DNA of 43,689 nt from JACJYC01 sp964558465 (lineage in GTDB: Bacteria; Bacteroidota; Bacteroidia; Chitinophagales; Saprospiraceae), in NCBI GenBank assembly GCA_964558465.1, contig CAZLEF010000061.1, positions 1 to 43,689 on the forward strand. Reading direction: 5' to 3'. The notes beneath the pieces are model-generated. The model ran no database searches and had not been told where the DNA came from. It worked only from the letters and a program-made list of their open reading frames with translations. The position numbers were made by a program, and so were the translations under genes. Positions 7,722 to 15,802 of the stretch are shown here, piece by piece (the stretch's first letter is position 1; each line of letters begins with the position of its first letter).

Positions 7722-9332
7722 TTAAATACCGCGCGATTGCAGTTGCTCTCGCTTCTTAAATGCTTTTTCAATTACATTAAATCTTGCTTTACGCGGATCA
7801 GGTTTACTTAGCGCTTTTCCATCCAGATCAATATCAAGAATCTCTTCTTTTTGCGTATGGTAAAGCGGCCAGTTCGGCACGCCTTTGCCATTTGGATTAC
7901 CCGTCTTCGCGAAGTTAGTCCAATACGTATTCATAATTCTTGCCAGTTCTTTTTCTGCTGGCGTTGCCTCAGCAGGTGCGCCCCACCGTGCATTGAGTGT
8001 GTTGAACACGAAAGAAATATCGGAGCCATGACCTGCACCATAACGTGCTCTTTCTCTTGCCGCGGCAGGAACATAACCGAATTGAAAGATATAGGCCGGT
8101 TCATGTTTAGCGACAAACGCTCGTGCTGTCATTCGTGCAGGCTCGCCCCATACCCAATCCGTATTAAACTTAGTTTGTATCTCTGCGAATTCTTTATTGC
8201 CATCCGGATCATAAGCAGCCTTCGCTTCTGCCTCTTGCTCACCAAATAATGCAAACAGGGCTTCCTTAGAAGTGGCATTGCTCACAAAGGCGCCACCTAT
8301 TTCTGCACTGCAATTCCCGATCATAAGCGGAACCCTTTCAAACCTTCCCGACTTGTAAACACTTTCTGCGGTTTCAACTACCAACTTACCATCGAGAATC
8401 GGGCCCGAATAAATGCGAGCTCCCGTGCTATCGCTTTCCTGCCCACCATCTACAATTTTTTCTGCACTTAGGGAACGAAGTTTTGCGAGTGCATCCTCAT
8501 CGGTGCTTGTAATCTTATGTTTGCGCGCAAAGTTTACTCCAATCGTTTCCGCAGAAACAGTATATAAAGGATCAGCGTTCTCTTTATTTATCGGTCGGCC
8601 GGTAAGCACGCCATCACGACCACCACTCGAGTGACCAATTGCTTTATGGAAGAGCCCTTTTGCTGCCCGTATAGTTAATAATGAGTGAACTGAAACACCA
8701 CCAGCAGAAAAACCGAAGATGGTCACGTTATTTGGATCACCTCCAAAGGTAGCAATGTTTTCTTTTACCCACTTGAGCGCTGCAATCTGATCCATAAAAG
8801 CATAACTACCTTTGAATTCTTCCGGATGTTCTTTACTCAATGCCGGGAACGCAAAATGACCGAGACGGCCAAGCCTGTAATTAATCGTGACTAGAATGAC
8901 ACCCTGTTTGACAAATGCAGTTCCGGCCGAGCCGGGGCCAGAGCCGCTGCCTCCAACGAAGGCGCCACCATGAATCCAAAACATGACGGGCAATTTTGAT
9001 TTCTTAGTAACTGTAGCCGATGTCCACACATTTAGAAAAAGGCAATCTTCAGATTGTTTTGCCGTAGAACCGGGCCACGCTCTTTGCGGACAGTCCGCAC
9101 AATCTTTGGTTGCATCAAGCACGTCTTTCCACGGTGTTACCGGTTGCGGTGGGCGCCAACGATTTTCGCCAACAGGCGGTGCGGCATAAGGAATGCCTTT
9201 GAAGTAAGAAACATCGCCCTCGGTTACGCCACTTACTTTTCCGGATGCCGTTTGAACAACCGGGCTATTCGATTGGGCACTGCTTATGTATGCAACCAGT
9301 GATAACAAAATTACTGCAGCTATATTTTTCAT
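7722..9332 (-). CDS. Secreted type-B carboxylesterase
   Basis: A carboxylesterase of the cholinesterase-like alpha/beta-hydrolase family, about 536 residues, which is a full-length family member. A signal peptide (MKNIAAVILLSLVAYISSAQ) supports the ATG at 9332; ATGs at 9341 and 9380 are also in frame. Visible family marks are EDCLFLNVW, the oxyanion-hole segment FWIHGGAFVGGSGSG, the nucleophile elbow GFSAGGVS and the catalytic histidine in GAGHGSDISFVF. The acid residue is probably the glutamate in CSAEIGGAF. It should hydrolyse carboxylic esters in the periplasm or outside the cell. It is the last gene of a five-gene minus-strand run, 102 bases after the dienelactone-hydrolase-like gene. Base composition is clearly AT-richer than the flanking chromosome. 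Confidence 0.9.
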   Translation of the reverse strand: MKNIAAVILLSLVAYISSAQSNSPVVQTASGKVSGVTEGDVSYFKGIPYAAPPVGENRWRPPQPVTPWKDVLDATKDCADCPQRAWPGSTAKQSEDCLFLNVWTSATVTKKSKLPVMFWIHGGAFVGGSGSGPGSAGTAFVKQGVILVTINYRLGRLGHFAFPALSKEHPEEFKGSYAFMDQIAALKWVKENIATFGGDPNNVTIFGFSAGGVSVHSLLTIRAAKGLFHKAIGHSSGGRDGVLTGRPINKENADPLYTVSAETIGVNFARKHKITSTDEDALAKLRSLSAEKIVDGGQESDSTGARIYSGPILDGKLVVETAESVYKSGRFERVPLMIGNCSAEIGGAFVSNATSKEALFALFGEQEAEAKAAYDPDGNKEFAEIQTKFNTDWVWGEPARMTARAFVAKHEPAYIFQFGYVPAAARERARYGAGHGSDISFVFNTLNARWGAPAEATPAEKELARIMNTYWTNFAKTGNPNGKGVPNWPLYHTQKEEILDIDLDGKALSKPDPRKARFNVIEKAFKKREQLQSRGI

Positions 9333-9434
9333 TTTAATCATTAAGCTTTTAATGGTTGATAGTATGGGTGTCTCGTACACTGCTGAAAGTGAAGTCTAAC
9401 AAAAACCAATACTGAGATAATAGTCTTCATAAAT

Positions 9435-10511
9435 TTATTGTTTGATGGGCTCCTTATGTTGTAAATTCTTTTCAAAAAACTCATTGAGCTTGTTCATCGC
9501 CTCTGTTACATATTCAGGGATATAGTACGTTTGAATGTGTGTTGCACCCGGAATGAGAAATAATTCTTTGTCCTTTGTTCCTGTAGCAAGATTGAATGCC
9601 AGGTCGGTCATGTAATACGTATCGGCTTTACTTCCCGCAATCATCAACAACGGCTGATTAATTAAATCCATGTTGGCGGCTGCATCAAACTCCATTAAGT
9701 CAAGTAAACTACTTGTCGTGTATTTGAATGTTGAATTTGGATGCGCATGCGTTCTGTTGTAGTAATAATGACCTTCACGATATAAATCAAATGGCATCTT
9801 TTCTGCCATTTCATCGGTGACCGTGGCACTGGCAGTGTAAAGCACTTCACCTTTTGAAGCTTCCAGCGCTCTGGCTTCGGTGGCTTGCATTAACCGATCT
9901 TGAATGGTTGCCACAGCGGAATTCATAAATCCATTGCGCCTGACCACACCTGAATTAAACATGCTAAGCGTAGCCACAACTTTAAAACGTTTGTCGGTTT
10001 GTGCGGCTTTCAATGCATAGCCGCCACCACCACAAATTCCTAAAAGCCCCAAATGATTAGCATCTACCCCTTTATATTGCGTGATGTAATCGGCCATGCC
10101 GCGAATGTCTTCGATGCGAAAAGCAGGCTTGTCCATATTGCGAGGTTGTCCACCGCTGGCTCCCTGATAAGAAGCATCCGCAACAATAGCGATGTAACCC
10201 AATTCCGCTAAATGTTGTGCATACAAACCGGCCACTTGTTCTTTCACGCCACCATTTGGATGCGCCACTACCACTGCCGGATAATGTTTTGAAGGACCAT
10301 AGTTAGCTGGCGTATAAACATTGGCAGCAATGTCAATGCCGTTGAGTTTATACGATACCGGATGAATGTTTACCTGACCCGCCACATTTTTTATAATGGC
10401 ATTCTCATACACCAAACCGAATGGATTGGCTTGTTTGGTTTGTGCTGACGCGAGGATGCTTGCTGACATACTCAATACAATTAAGAAATGTTTTTTGCTT
10501 TCACTCTTCAT
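9435..10511 (-). CDS. Secreted alpha/beta hydrolase with cysteine nucleophile
   Basis: 358 residues with an N-terminal signal peptide (FLIVLSMSASILASAQ). The fold is the alpha/beta hydrolase of the dienelactone-hydrolase/YcjY-like group: PAVVVAHPNGG carries the oxyanion region, LGLLGICGGGGYALKAA the nucleophile elbow, MIAGSKADTYY the acid, and PGATHIQTYY the histidine. The elbow reads G-I-C-G-G, so the nucleophile is cysteine, as in dienelactone hydrolase, not serine. The protein probably opens a lactone or cleaves an ester in the periplasm. It lies 24 bases downstream of the esterase-713-like gene and shares that operon. The exact substrate is unknown. Confidence 0.82.
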   Translation of the reverse strand: MKSESKKHFLIVLSMSASILASAQTKQANPFGLVYENAIIKNVAGQVNIHPVSYKLNGIDIAANVYTPANYGPSKHYPAVVVAHPNGGVKEQVAGLYAQHLAELGYIAIVADASYQGASGGQPRNMDKPAFRIEDIRGMADYITQYKGVDANHLGLLGICGGGGYALKAAQTDKRFKVVATLSMFNSGVVRRNGFMNSAVATIQDRLMQATEARALEASKGEVLYTASATVTDEMAEKMPFDLYREGHYYYNRTHAHPNSTFKYTTSSLLDLMEFDAAANMDLINQPLLMIAGSKADTYYMTDLAFNLATGTKDKELFLIPGATHIQTYYIPEYVTEAMNKLNEFFEKNLQHKEPIKQ

Positions 10512-10535
10512 ATTCTATTCACTTTTACAGTTGAT

Positions 10536-11597
10536 TTATTTATCCAAACCCTTTTCTTGAAGCCACTTCGACATCAGATCAGCTATTTGGATGTTATTCA
10601 AGTCAGAGAATGGAAAGTGTGTGTTCCCTTTGATTCCGGTTTCGGGCAAATGAACAACAGTTACATCTCCTCCGCCAGCATTCAATGCATCGCGCCATTT
10701 TCTGGCCATCTCCAATCGCGCGCGCCAGCCATCAATGCCGGGATTGGGATCGGGATTTGCCGGAATATTATCTCCGTAATAAATGATGATTGGAATTTTT
10801 GTGAGCTTTAAAAAGTCTTCTTTAGAAACTCCAGCTGCTACCAATGGGCCTGCAGAGCTTTCAATTGGCTGTGGCACTTTACCTTCGGGGAATACAAAGC
10901 CTGAACCCGGCTCATAGCTCACAATTGCGCGAACATTTGGATTCTTAATAGCCGTAAGCCAACCCATGCCACCCGAATGTGAATGCGTAACTAAAATAGT
11001 TGGGCCAAGTTTGGTGGCTAAAGCCGACACCGCTTCAACATTTACATTGATGTCGATAGGCCCTACGTTCGGAACCATCGAACGAAAGTATTGATTGAGC
11101 GCTTCCGGGTCTTTTGAAAATTGAACACCAGGAAAATAATTCGGCCATACGCCAACCCGAAATGTACCGAACCACATTTGCTCATCCGGTGTGGGTGAGA
11201 TTGTGGCCTCTGCAGTACTTCGTCCTGCATTGCCGCGTCTAGGCTGATCTATCAGGTAAACACTATAGTTTCTTCTTAAAAAAATGTTTTGAAATCCTTC
11301 GCGGCCATCGGGTGTTGTTTCCCATGTTTTTGAAAATTGACCGATGCCATGCCAGAATACAAGTGGCAATTTTTTAGGCTTTTTAGGAATTTGATAAAAT
11401 ACGTAGGCATGATCTCCACGAAAGGTTTGGCCTTCTGGTGTGCGTTTGACTGGATCGAACGTACCCTGATTCGTAATCACGGTGCCACCAACCGTAAAAC
11501 TACCTTGATCTTGGATGACGATTGGCTTTTTCTGTCCGTAAGTTTGTGTAACCGTCATGATCAAAATTGCAATGGCGATTATTTTTATATGATTCAT
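10536..11597 (-). CDS. Secreted esterase-713-like alpha/beta hydrolase
   Basis: About 353 residues. The ATG at 11597 starts a clean signal peptide (MNHIKIIAIAILIMTVTQTYG); an ATG four codons earlier at 11609 is possible. Motifs are PLVFWHGIGQFSKTW at the oxyanion hole, YLIDQPRRGNAGRS, the nucleophile elbow THSHSGGMGW, and GNTHFPFSDLNN carrying the catalytic histidine. This pattern, with TWETTPDGREGF, fits the bacterial esterase 713-like branch, known to act on esters of cyclic compounds. It sits between the cupin lipoprotein and the cysteine-type hydrolase in one transcription unit. The family assignment is from remembered motifs, not a search. Confidence 0.8.
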   Translation of the reverse strand: MNHIKIIAIAILIMTVTQTYGQKKPIVIQDQGSFTVGGTVITNQGTFDPVKRTPEGQTFRGDHAYVFYQIPKKPKKLPLVFWHGIGQFSKTWETTPDGREGFQNIFLRRNYSVYLIDQPRRGNAGRSTAEATISPTPDEQMWFGTFRVGVWPNYFPGVQFSKDPEALNQYFRSMVPNVGPIDINVNVEAVSALATKLGPTILVTHSHSGGMGWLTAIKNPNVRAIVSYEPGSGFVFPEGKVPQPIESSAGPLVAAGVSKEDFLKLTKIPIIIYYGDNIPANPDPNPGIDGWRARLEMARKWRDALNAGGGDVTVVHLPETGIKGNTHFPFSDLNNIQIADLMSKWLQEKGLDK

Positions 11598-11634
11598 TTC
11601 TTTGTGCATTTATACCTAAAAAAAAATATCAAAA

Positions 11635-12126
11635 TTATTTCTTGTACACTTCGTCAGTCACTTCTTCTAACCATATCGTTTCACCCAGATGCCTGTTGGT
11701 TACCGCCACCTGAACGAAATGCTTATTCGAACTTGCACCATGCCAATGCGGAACATTGGGTGGACATTTAATCACATCACCTTTGTTGAGTATTTTTTTT
11801 GATTGCCCTTTCTCCTGGTAGTACCCAACTCCATCAATCACCAGCAATATCTGTCCGCCCGGATGAAGATGCCACCTGGTGCGTGCTCCAGGTTCGAACG
11901 TTACATTGCCAACTGTAGTGGGATTTACACTATCAGCCGGCATTAACATCTTCAGATAAACTGTTCCTGTAAAATTGGAACTGGTAATTTTTTCACCTTG
12001 TGGAAAAATTAAACCCTTACTACTTTCTTTCTCTGCATCTACTTTCTGCTGAACGCAACTGCTAATTGAAAGAATTAGTAACATGCACCTTGTAATTCCT
12101 GTAACAATATTCTTAATCATGCTCAT
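11635..12126 (-). CDS. Cupin-domain lipoprotein
   Basis: 163 residues. The N-terminus has a lipobox (LLILSISSC), so the mature protein should be lipid-anchored. The cupin barrel shows motif 1 as TRWHLHPGGQILLVIDGVG, in which glutamine takes the place of the usual metal-binding glutamate, and motif 2 as CPPNVPHWHG with the last histidine. Such small cupins often bind a metal and act on, or bind, small aromatic or enol compounds. Here it lies 12 bases after the carboxymuconolactone-decarboxylase-family gene. Cupin and CMD genes commonly occur together, which supports a shared catabolic role. Confidence 0.82.
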   Translation of the reverse strand: MSMIKNIVTGITRCMLLILSISSCVQQKVDAEKESSKGLIFPQGEKITSSNFTGTVYLKMLMPADSVNPTTVGNVTFEPGARTRWHLHPGGQILLVIDGVGYYQEKGQSKKILNKGDVIKCPPNVPHWHGASSNKHFVQVAVTNRHLGETIWLEEVTDEVYKK

Positions 12127-12138
12127 CGTTTACCTGAT

Positions 12139-12870
12139 TTACTTTTGCCGACCTTTTAAAACATCAGTCAACACTGATTTTGCTGCTTCTGCTTTCTCCT
12201 TGCCAATGGCTGGTTCAATCACTTGTACAAAATGTTTCAATTGTTGTGGTGTAAAGCCAACATGTAGGCTGATGGATAAGTGACTGCGCAGCATGGGTTC
12301 AACGCCACCTGCTGAACTCAAAACTGAAATGGTGACCAGTTCTCTTTGTGCGTAAGTTAGTACATCGCGTTCAAAAATATCGGCAAACAGATGCTCTTTC
12401 AGAAAAGTATCTATTACCGGAGCAAAGGCTCCATATCCCGTTAAGGGGCCATCTTGTGGCGCACCGGTTAGTTCGCCCAGAATTTTCTTACCGCGTTCAT
12501 ATTTGCTGCCCGCGTTGCTAATCGGTGATGGTTCATTTCCAATCTCATCGATAATGCCTTTGGCTTTTCTTTCATCAAGCACAGTCATGAATGTTTGCAG
12601 TCCGCGGATACTTCTGGGAAATCCGCAATAGGCGTATGCATGCACAATGGCTTCCTTAATTTCATTGATGGTGAGTCCGGCATCTAATCCGGTATTCAGC
12701 GCAAGAGTTAAACTCTTCAGATCGCCATTCGCTGTATAGGCAACAATCGAAACCAACCCTTGTTGCTGTGCCGTTAAGTTTTCGGATTCATTGGCTTGTG
12801 CAACTGATTTCCCGGTAAAAAAATTGCTGAGCATCAGGATTGCGATTATAGAATTTGCAGTTAACTTCAT
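12139..12870 (-). CDS. Secreted tandem carboxymuconolactone-decarboxylase-family protein
   Basis: 243 residues with a signal peptide (IIAILMLSNFFTGKSVAQ) followed by two CMD/AhpD-type helical domains. The first has SLTLALNTGLDAGLTINEIK and EAIVHAYAYCGFPRSIRGL. The second has TYAQRELVTISVLSSAGGVE and LRSHLSISLHVGFTPQQLKH. The first domain keeps one cysteine in AYCGFPR, and no CxxC redox pair is visible, so an AhpD peroxidase role is unlikely. It is the first gene of the esterase operon and is divergent from the AraC regulator across 160 bases. A lactone decarboxylase or isomerase role is plausible. Export of a CMD protein is somewhat unusual. Confidence 0.82.
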   Translation of the reverse strand: MKLTANSIIAILMLSNFFTGKSVAQANESENLTAQQQGLVSIVAYTANGDLKSLTLALNTGLDAGLTINEIKEAIVHAYAYCGFPRSIRGLQTFMTVLDERKAKGIIDEIGNEPSPISNAGSKYERGKKILGELTGAPQDGPLTGYGAFAPVIDTFLKEHLFADIFERDVLTYAQRELVTISVLSSAGGVEPMLRSHLSISLHVGFTPQQLKHFVQVIEPAIGKEKAEAAKSVLTDVLKGRQK

Positions 12871-13030
12871 GGCTGATTGTTTTTTGGCTATTGCGCTACA
12901 AAGATGTAGTTGCTATCTTAATGGTGACGTATATAGATTACTGCTTTACCTACCAATTTCACTGATTGCGGCCAGCCAGTATCGAAATGAAGCTGGGAAA
13001 ACCTAATTTTGAATAGAAATTAAAGCCACT

Positions 13031-13933
13031 ATGGAAGAGATTTTGAAATTTGATACAATCGGTCAGTATAGCGCCTTTAACAGAAATGAAACGCTACACC
13101 CGCTTGTGAGCGTTGTTGATCTTTCAAAGGCCGCTCCACGACAAATGAAGCGTATGAGTTATGGGTTTTACGTGGTCTTCTTAAAAGAGATTAAATGTGG
13201 CGATCTGAAATACGGCATTAGCAATTACGACTACGAGGAAGGCACGCTCGTCTTTTTAGCTCCCGGTCAGGTAATCGGCTCCCAAGGCGATGAATATTAT
13301 CAACCACAAGGTCTTGCATTGGTGTTTCATGCTGATTTTATTCGTGGCACTTCGCTGGGTCGCCACATGAACGAATACTCATTTTTTTCCTATACCACCA
13401 ATGAAGCGCTGCACTTGTCCGAGCGTGAGCGGCAAATAATCATGGATTGTTTCGGTAAAATTAAGTATGAATTGGAACATGCAGTGGACAAACACAGCAA
13501 GACCTTGATAGCTACTAACATTGAACTGCTGCTTAACTATTGTGTTCGATTTTATGATCGGCAATTCATCACCCGCGACAATGCGAACAAAGGAATTCTG
13601 GAACGATTCGAAACATTATTGAATGATTTCTTCGCATCTGACAAACCAGACGAAGTTGGATTACCTTCAGTTGCCTACTGTGCTAATGAACTCAATCTAT
13701 CAGCCAACTACTTTGGTGACCTGATAAAAAAGGAAACCGGAAAATCAGCAAGCGAATACATTCACCTGAAATTGATTGATGTGGCGAAAGAAAGGATTTT
13801 TGATGCGAATAAATCCCTTAGTGAAATTGCTTACGAGTTGGGATTCAGGTATCCGCAACATTTCTCGCGAGTATTTAAGCAACACGTTGGAATGAGTCCT
13901 CAGGAGTATAGAAGTTCCAGTAACCTGAATTAA
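13031..13933 (+). CDS. AraC-family transcriptional regulator
   Basis: 300 residues. The N-terminal ligand-binding part is cupin-like (YEEGTLVFLAPGQVIG). The C-terminal 100 residues form two helix-turn-helix motifs: LNLSANYFGDLIKKETGKSA, then KSLSEIAYELGFRYPQHFSR and the closing VFKQHVGMSPQEYR. The gene is divergent from the CMD-cupin-hydrolase operon and very probably activates it in response to a pathway compound. The 160-base shared region (12871-13030) should hold its operators, but I could not define a repeat with confidence. Composition matches the AT-rich operon, so the whole block was probably gained together. The 190 bases after it (13934-14127) contain nothing I recognise. Confidence 0.92.
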   Translation: MEEILKFDTIGQYSAFNRNETLHPLVSVVDLSKAAPRQMKRMSYGFYVVFLKEIKCGDLKYGISNYDYEEGTLVFLAPGQVIGSQGDEYYQPQGLALVFHADFIRGTSLGRHMNEYSFFSYTTNEALHLSERERQIIMDCFGKIKYELEHAVDKHSKTLIATNIELLLNYCVRFYDRQFITRDNANKGILERFETLLNDFFASDKPDEVGLPSVAYCANELNLSANYFGDLIKKETGKSASEYIHLKLIDVAKERIFDANKSLSEIAYELGFRYPQHFSRVFKQHVGMSPQEYRSSSNLN

Positions 13934-14127
13934 AATCTATCATGTATCATTTAGCCTTTTCTGTGGCACATATACCAAAGCCGCACAAAGCAACGCGCGG
14001 ACAAAAATAAAACGTTTGACATCTGACAAAGGAGGAAGAAGGGCACAGTTAAATGGACACTCCTAAATCCTCCAACTTTCGCATACCGAATCCTCTCATC
14101 CTTGCCGTGGCCCTACCATCTGATGTA

Positions 14128-15558
14128 TTACAAATGCTCAAAAAGCATATCCATCTTCAAAGTTTTTTGAACCAAACTTCCGGCGTGTTCATTTTGAACT
14201 AACCCAAAAGTAGTGATCAACGTCAGGAAAACGGATTTTCGGGTGGCCGTGGCCGTTTTGAAAACGCCGATTTTCCGCCGCAGTTCTTCGGCATAAGCTT
14301 TATCAATAACAAAAGGATTGATGGAAAATTTCATCTCGCAAAGGTTGATGGCATGGTCGCGGCGGTCTATGACCAGGTCAATCTGGGCTTGTGAAACACC
14401 GTCCGAACCTCGCCATGCACTTGAACTGATCTGGACGCCGCTGATCCCCAGGGCTTTTTTGATTTGCAAAAGGTGCGCAAGGCATACCTGCTCAAAAGCA
14501 TAACCACTCCAGGCCCTGACTTCTGGGTTGTCGAGCCTGTCCAGCCACGAATTTCGGTCTGCGGGATCAGCATTCCGGATAAACTTGAGGTAAAACATGG
14601 AATAAAAGTCTGACACTTGGTAAAAGCTGTCCCGAATGGTATTCCCAAAAGCCTTATACCGTCGGATAAAGCCGCTGACCTCCAATTCCTGTAGTAAACG
14701 GGTAAGCCCGCCGCCGTTAGAAATGAGGGTTCTTTGGATAAGCTCTTCCCGGGTCATGCCTTTGGCTCTCTCCGCCAGGGCTTCTATTATGGCGACGTGT
14801 TTGTCTGCTTTTTTAAACAAGGAGGCGTATAAGTTATCAAATTCTGTGCGCAGCATGCCGTTTTTTGTAAAACAAAGCCGATCGATATTTTGTGCAGCGG
14901 TAAAACCCTTGTCAACCTGTTCGAGGTAAAAAGGAATACCGCCCGTTACCATATAGATCTGTATAATCTGATACCGGTCAAAAGCGGCTCCACGAGACAA
15001 GAAAAAAGCTTCGCACTCAGCAAGTGTGAAAGGCTCAATGACCAGTCGATGCGTCACGCGATTATGCAACCCACCCCGATGATTAATGAGATTGTTGATC
15101 ATCCAGGAAGCTGCTGATCCGCAGGTAATTAACAATAAATTCGGTTGTGAACTGCCCCAACTGTTCCAGAAATATTCAAGTGCAGGGATAAATCCTGATT
15201 TCGGCGCATCGAGCCAGGGAAGTTCATCCAGAAAGATGATTTTTTTTCCTTCGGGTTCCGCTTCAAGGGCGGCAATAAGCTGCTGAAATGCCTCGAACCA
15301 GTCATTGGCAGGAGTAAACCCTTCGGCTGCAGGTATTTGCCGGACCAACGACGTATGAAAATTGGTCAATTGTTGGCGGGTACTCACGTTGGCTGTCCCA
15401 GTCAAATAGAAACTGAAATACTTTCCGAAAACTTGTTTTACCAAATAGGTTTTACCGACCCGTCTCCTCCCGTAAATGGCTACAAATGCCGGTTTAGAGG
15501 TCTCCTTAAGGCCGTTAAGAAGGGCCTTTTCTTCCGTTCTGCCAATCAAAATTTCCAT
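14128..15558 (-). CDS. AAA-type ATPase with DUF234-like nuclease domain
   Basis: 476 residues. The N-terminal P-loop domain has Walker A GRRRVGKT at 30-37, Walker B KKIIFLDELPWL at about 105-115, and a sensor segment LLITCGSAASWM. A winged-helix part follows (TREELIQRTLISNGGGLTRL). The C-terminal domain (IDLVIDRRDHAINLCEMKFS) shows the D...ExK pattern of PD-(D/E)XK nucleases, as in the DUF234 family. Such stand-alone ATPases are widespread in bacteria and archaea and often strain-variable. Their target is generally unknown; DNA handling or defence is suspected. It is monocistronic with its own well-formed promoter. Confidence 0.88.
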   Translation of the reverse strand: MEILIGRTEEKALLNGLKETSKPAFVAIYGRRRVGKTYLVKQVFGKYFSFYLTGTANVSTRQQLTNFHTSLVRQIPAAEGFTPANDWFEAFQQLIAALEAEPEGKKIIFLDELPWLDAPKSGFIPALEYFWNSWGSSQPNLLLITCGSAASWMINNLINHRGGLHNRVTHRLVIEPFTLAECEAFFLSRGAAFDRYQIIQIYMVTGGIPFYLEQVDKGFTAAQNIDRLCFTKNGMLRTEFDNLYASLFKKADKHVAIIEALAERAKGMTREELIQRTLISNGGGLTRLLQELEVSGFIRRYKAFGNTIRDSFYQVSDFYSMFYLKFIRNADPADRNSWLDRLDNPEVRAWSGYAFEQVCLAHLLQIKKALGISGVQISSSAWRGSDGVSQAQIDLVIDRRDHAINLCEMKFSINPFVIDKAYAEELRRKIGVFKTATATRKSVFLTLITTFGLVQNEHAGSLVQKTLKMDMLFEHL

Positions 15559-15580
15559 AACCAGGTAATATTTTTGGCTT

Positions 15581-15611
15581 CAAATGTACGAAAAAAGGAT
15601 TTAAAGCCAAA
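15581..15611 (-). promoter_or_regulatory. Promoter of the AAA ATPase gene
   Basis: Read on the minus strand, TTTG (15611-15608), a 19-base spacer and TACATTTG (15588-15581) fit the Bacteroidota consensus at both boxes. The predicted 5' leader is about 17-20 bases before the ATG at 15558. Confidence 0.6.
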
Positions 15612-15802
15612 ATTATTAATTTAATTGGCTGCATCATATGTTCGGAGACACGCTGCGTTGGGTCTTGGATTTTGCCACCCCAAGCTTGCTCACACGCTTT
15701 TGGTCCAATTCACCCTGCCTCCGGTGACCTGAGAATTTTCTTTCAAAAGTCTGCCAGTTCGTAGTTCGCATTTCGTTCGATTTGTTTTTCGGGGTCAGGC
15801 AA

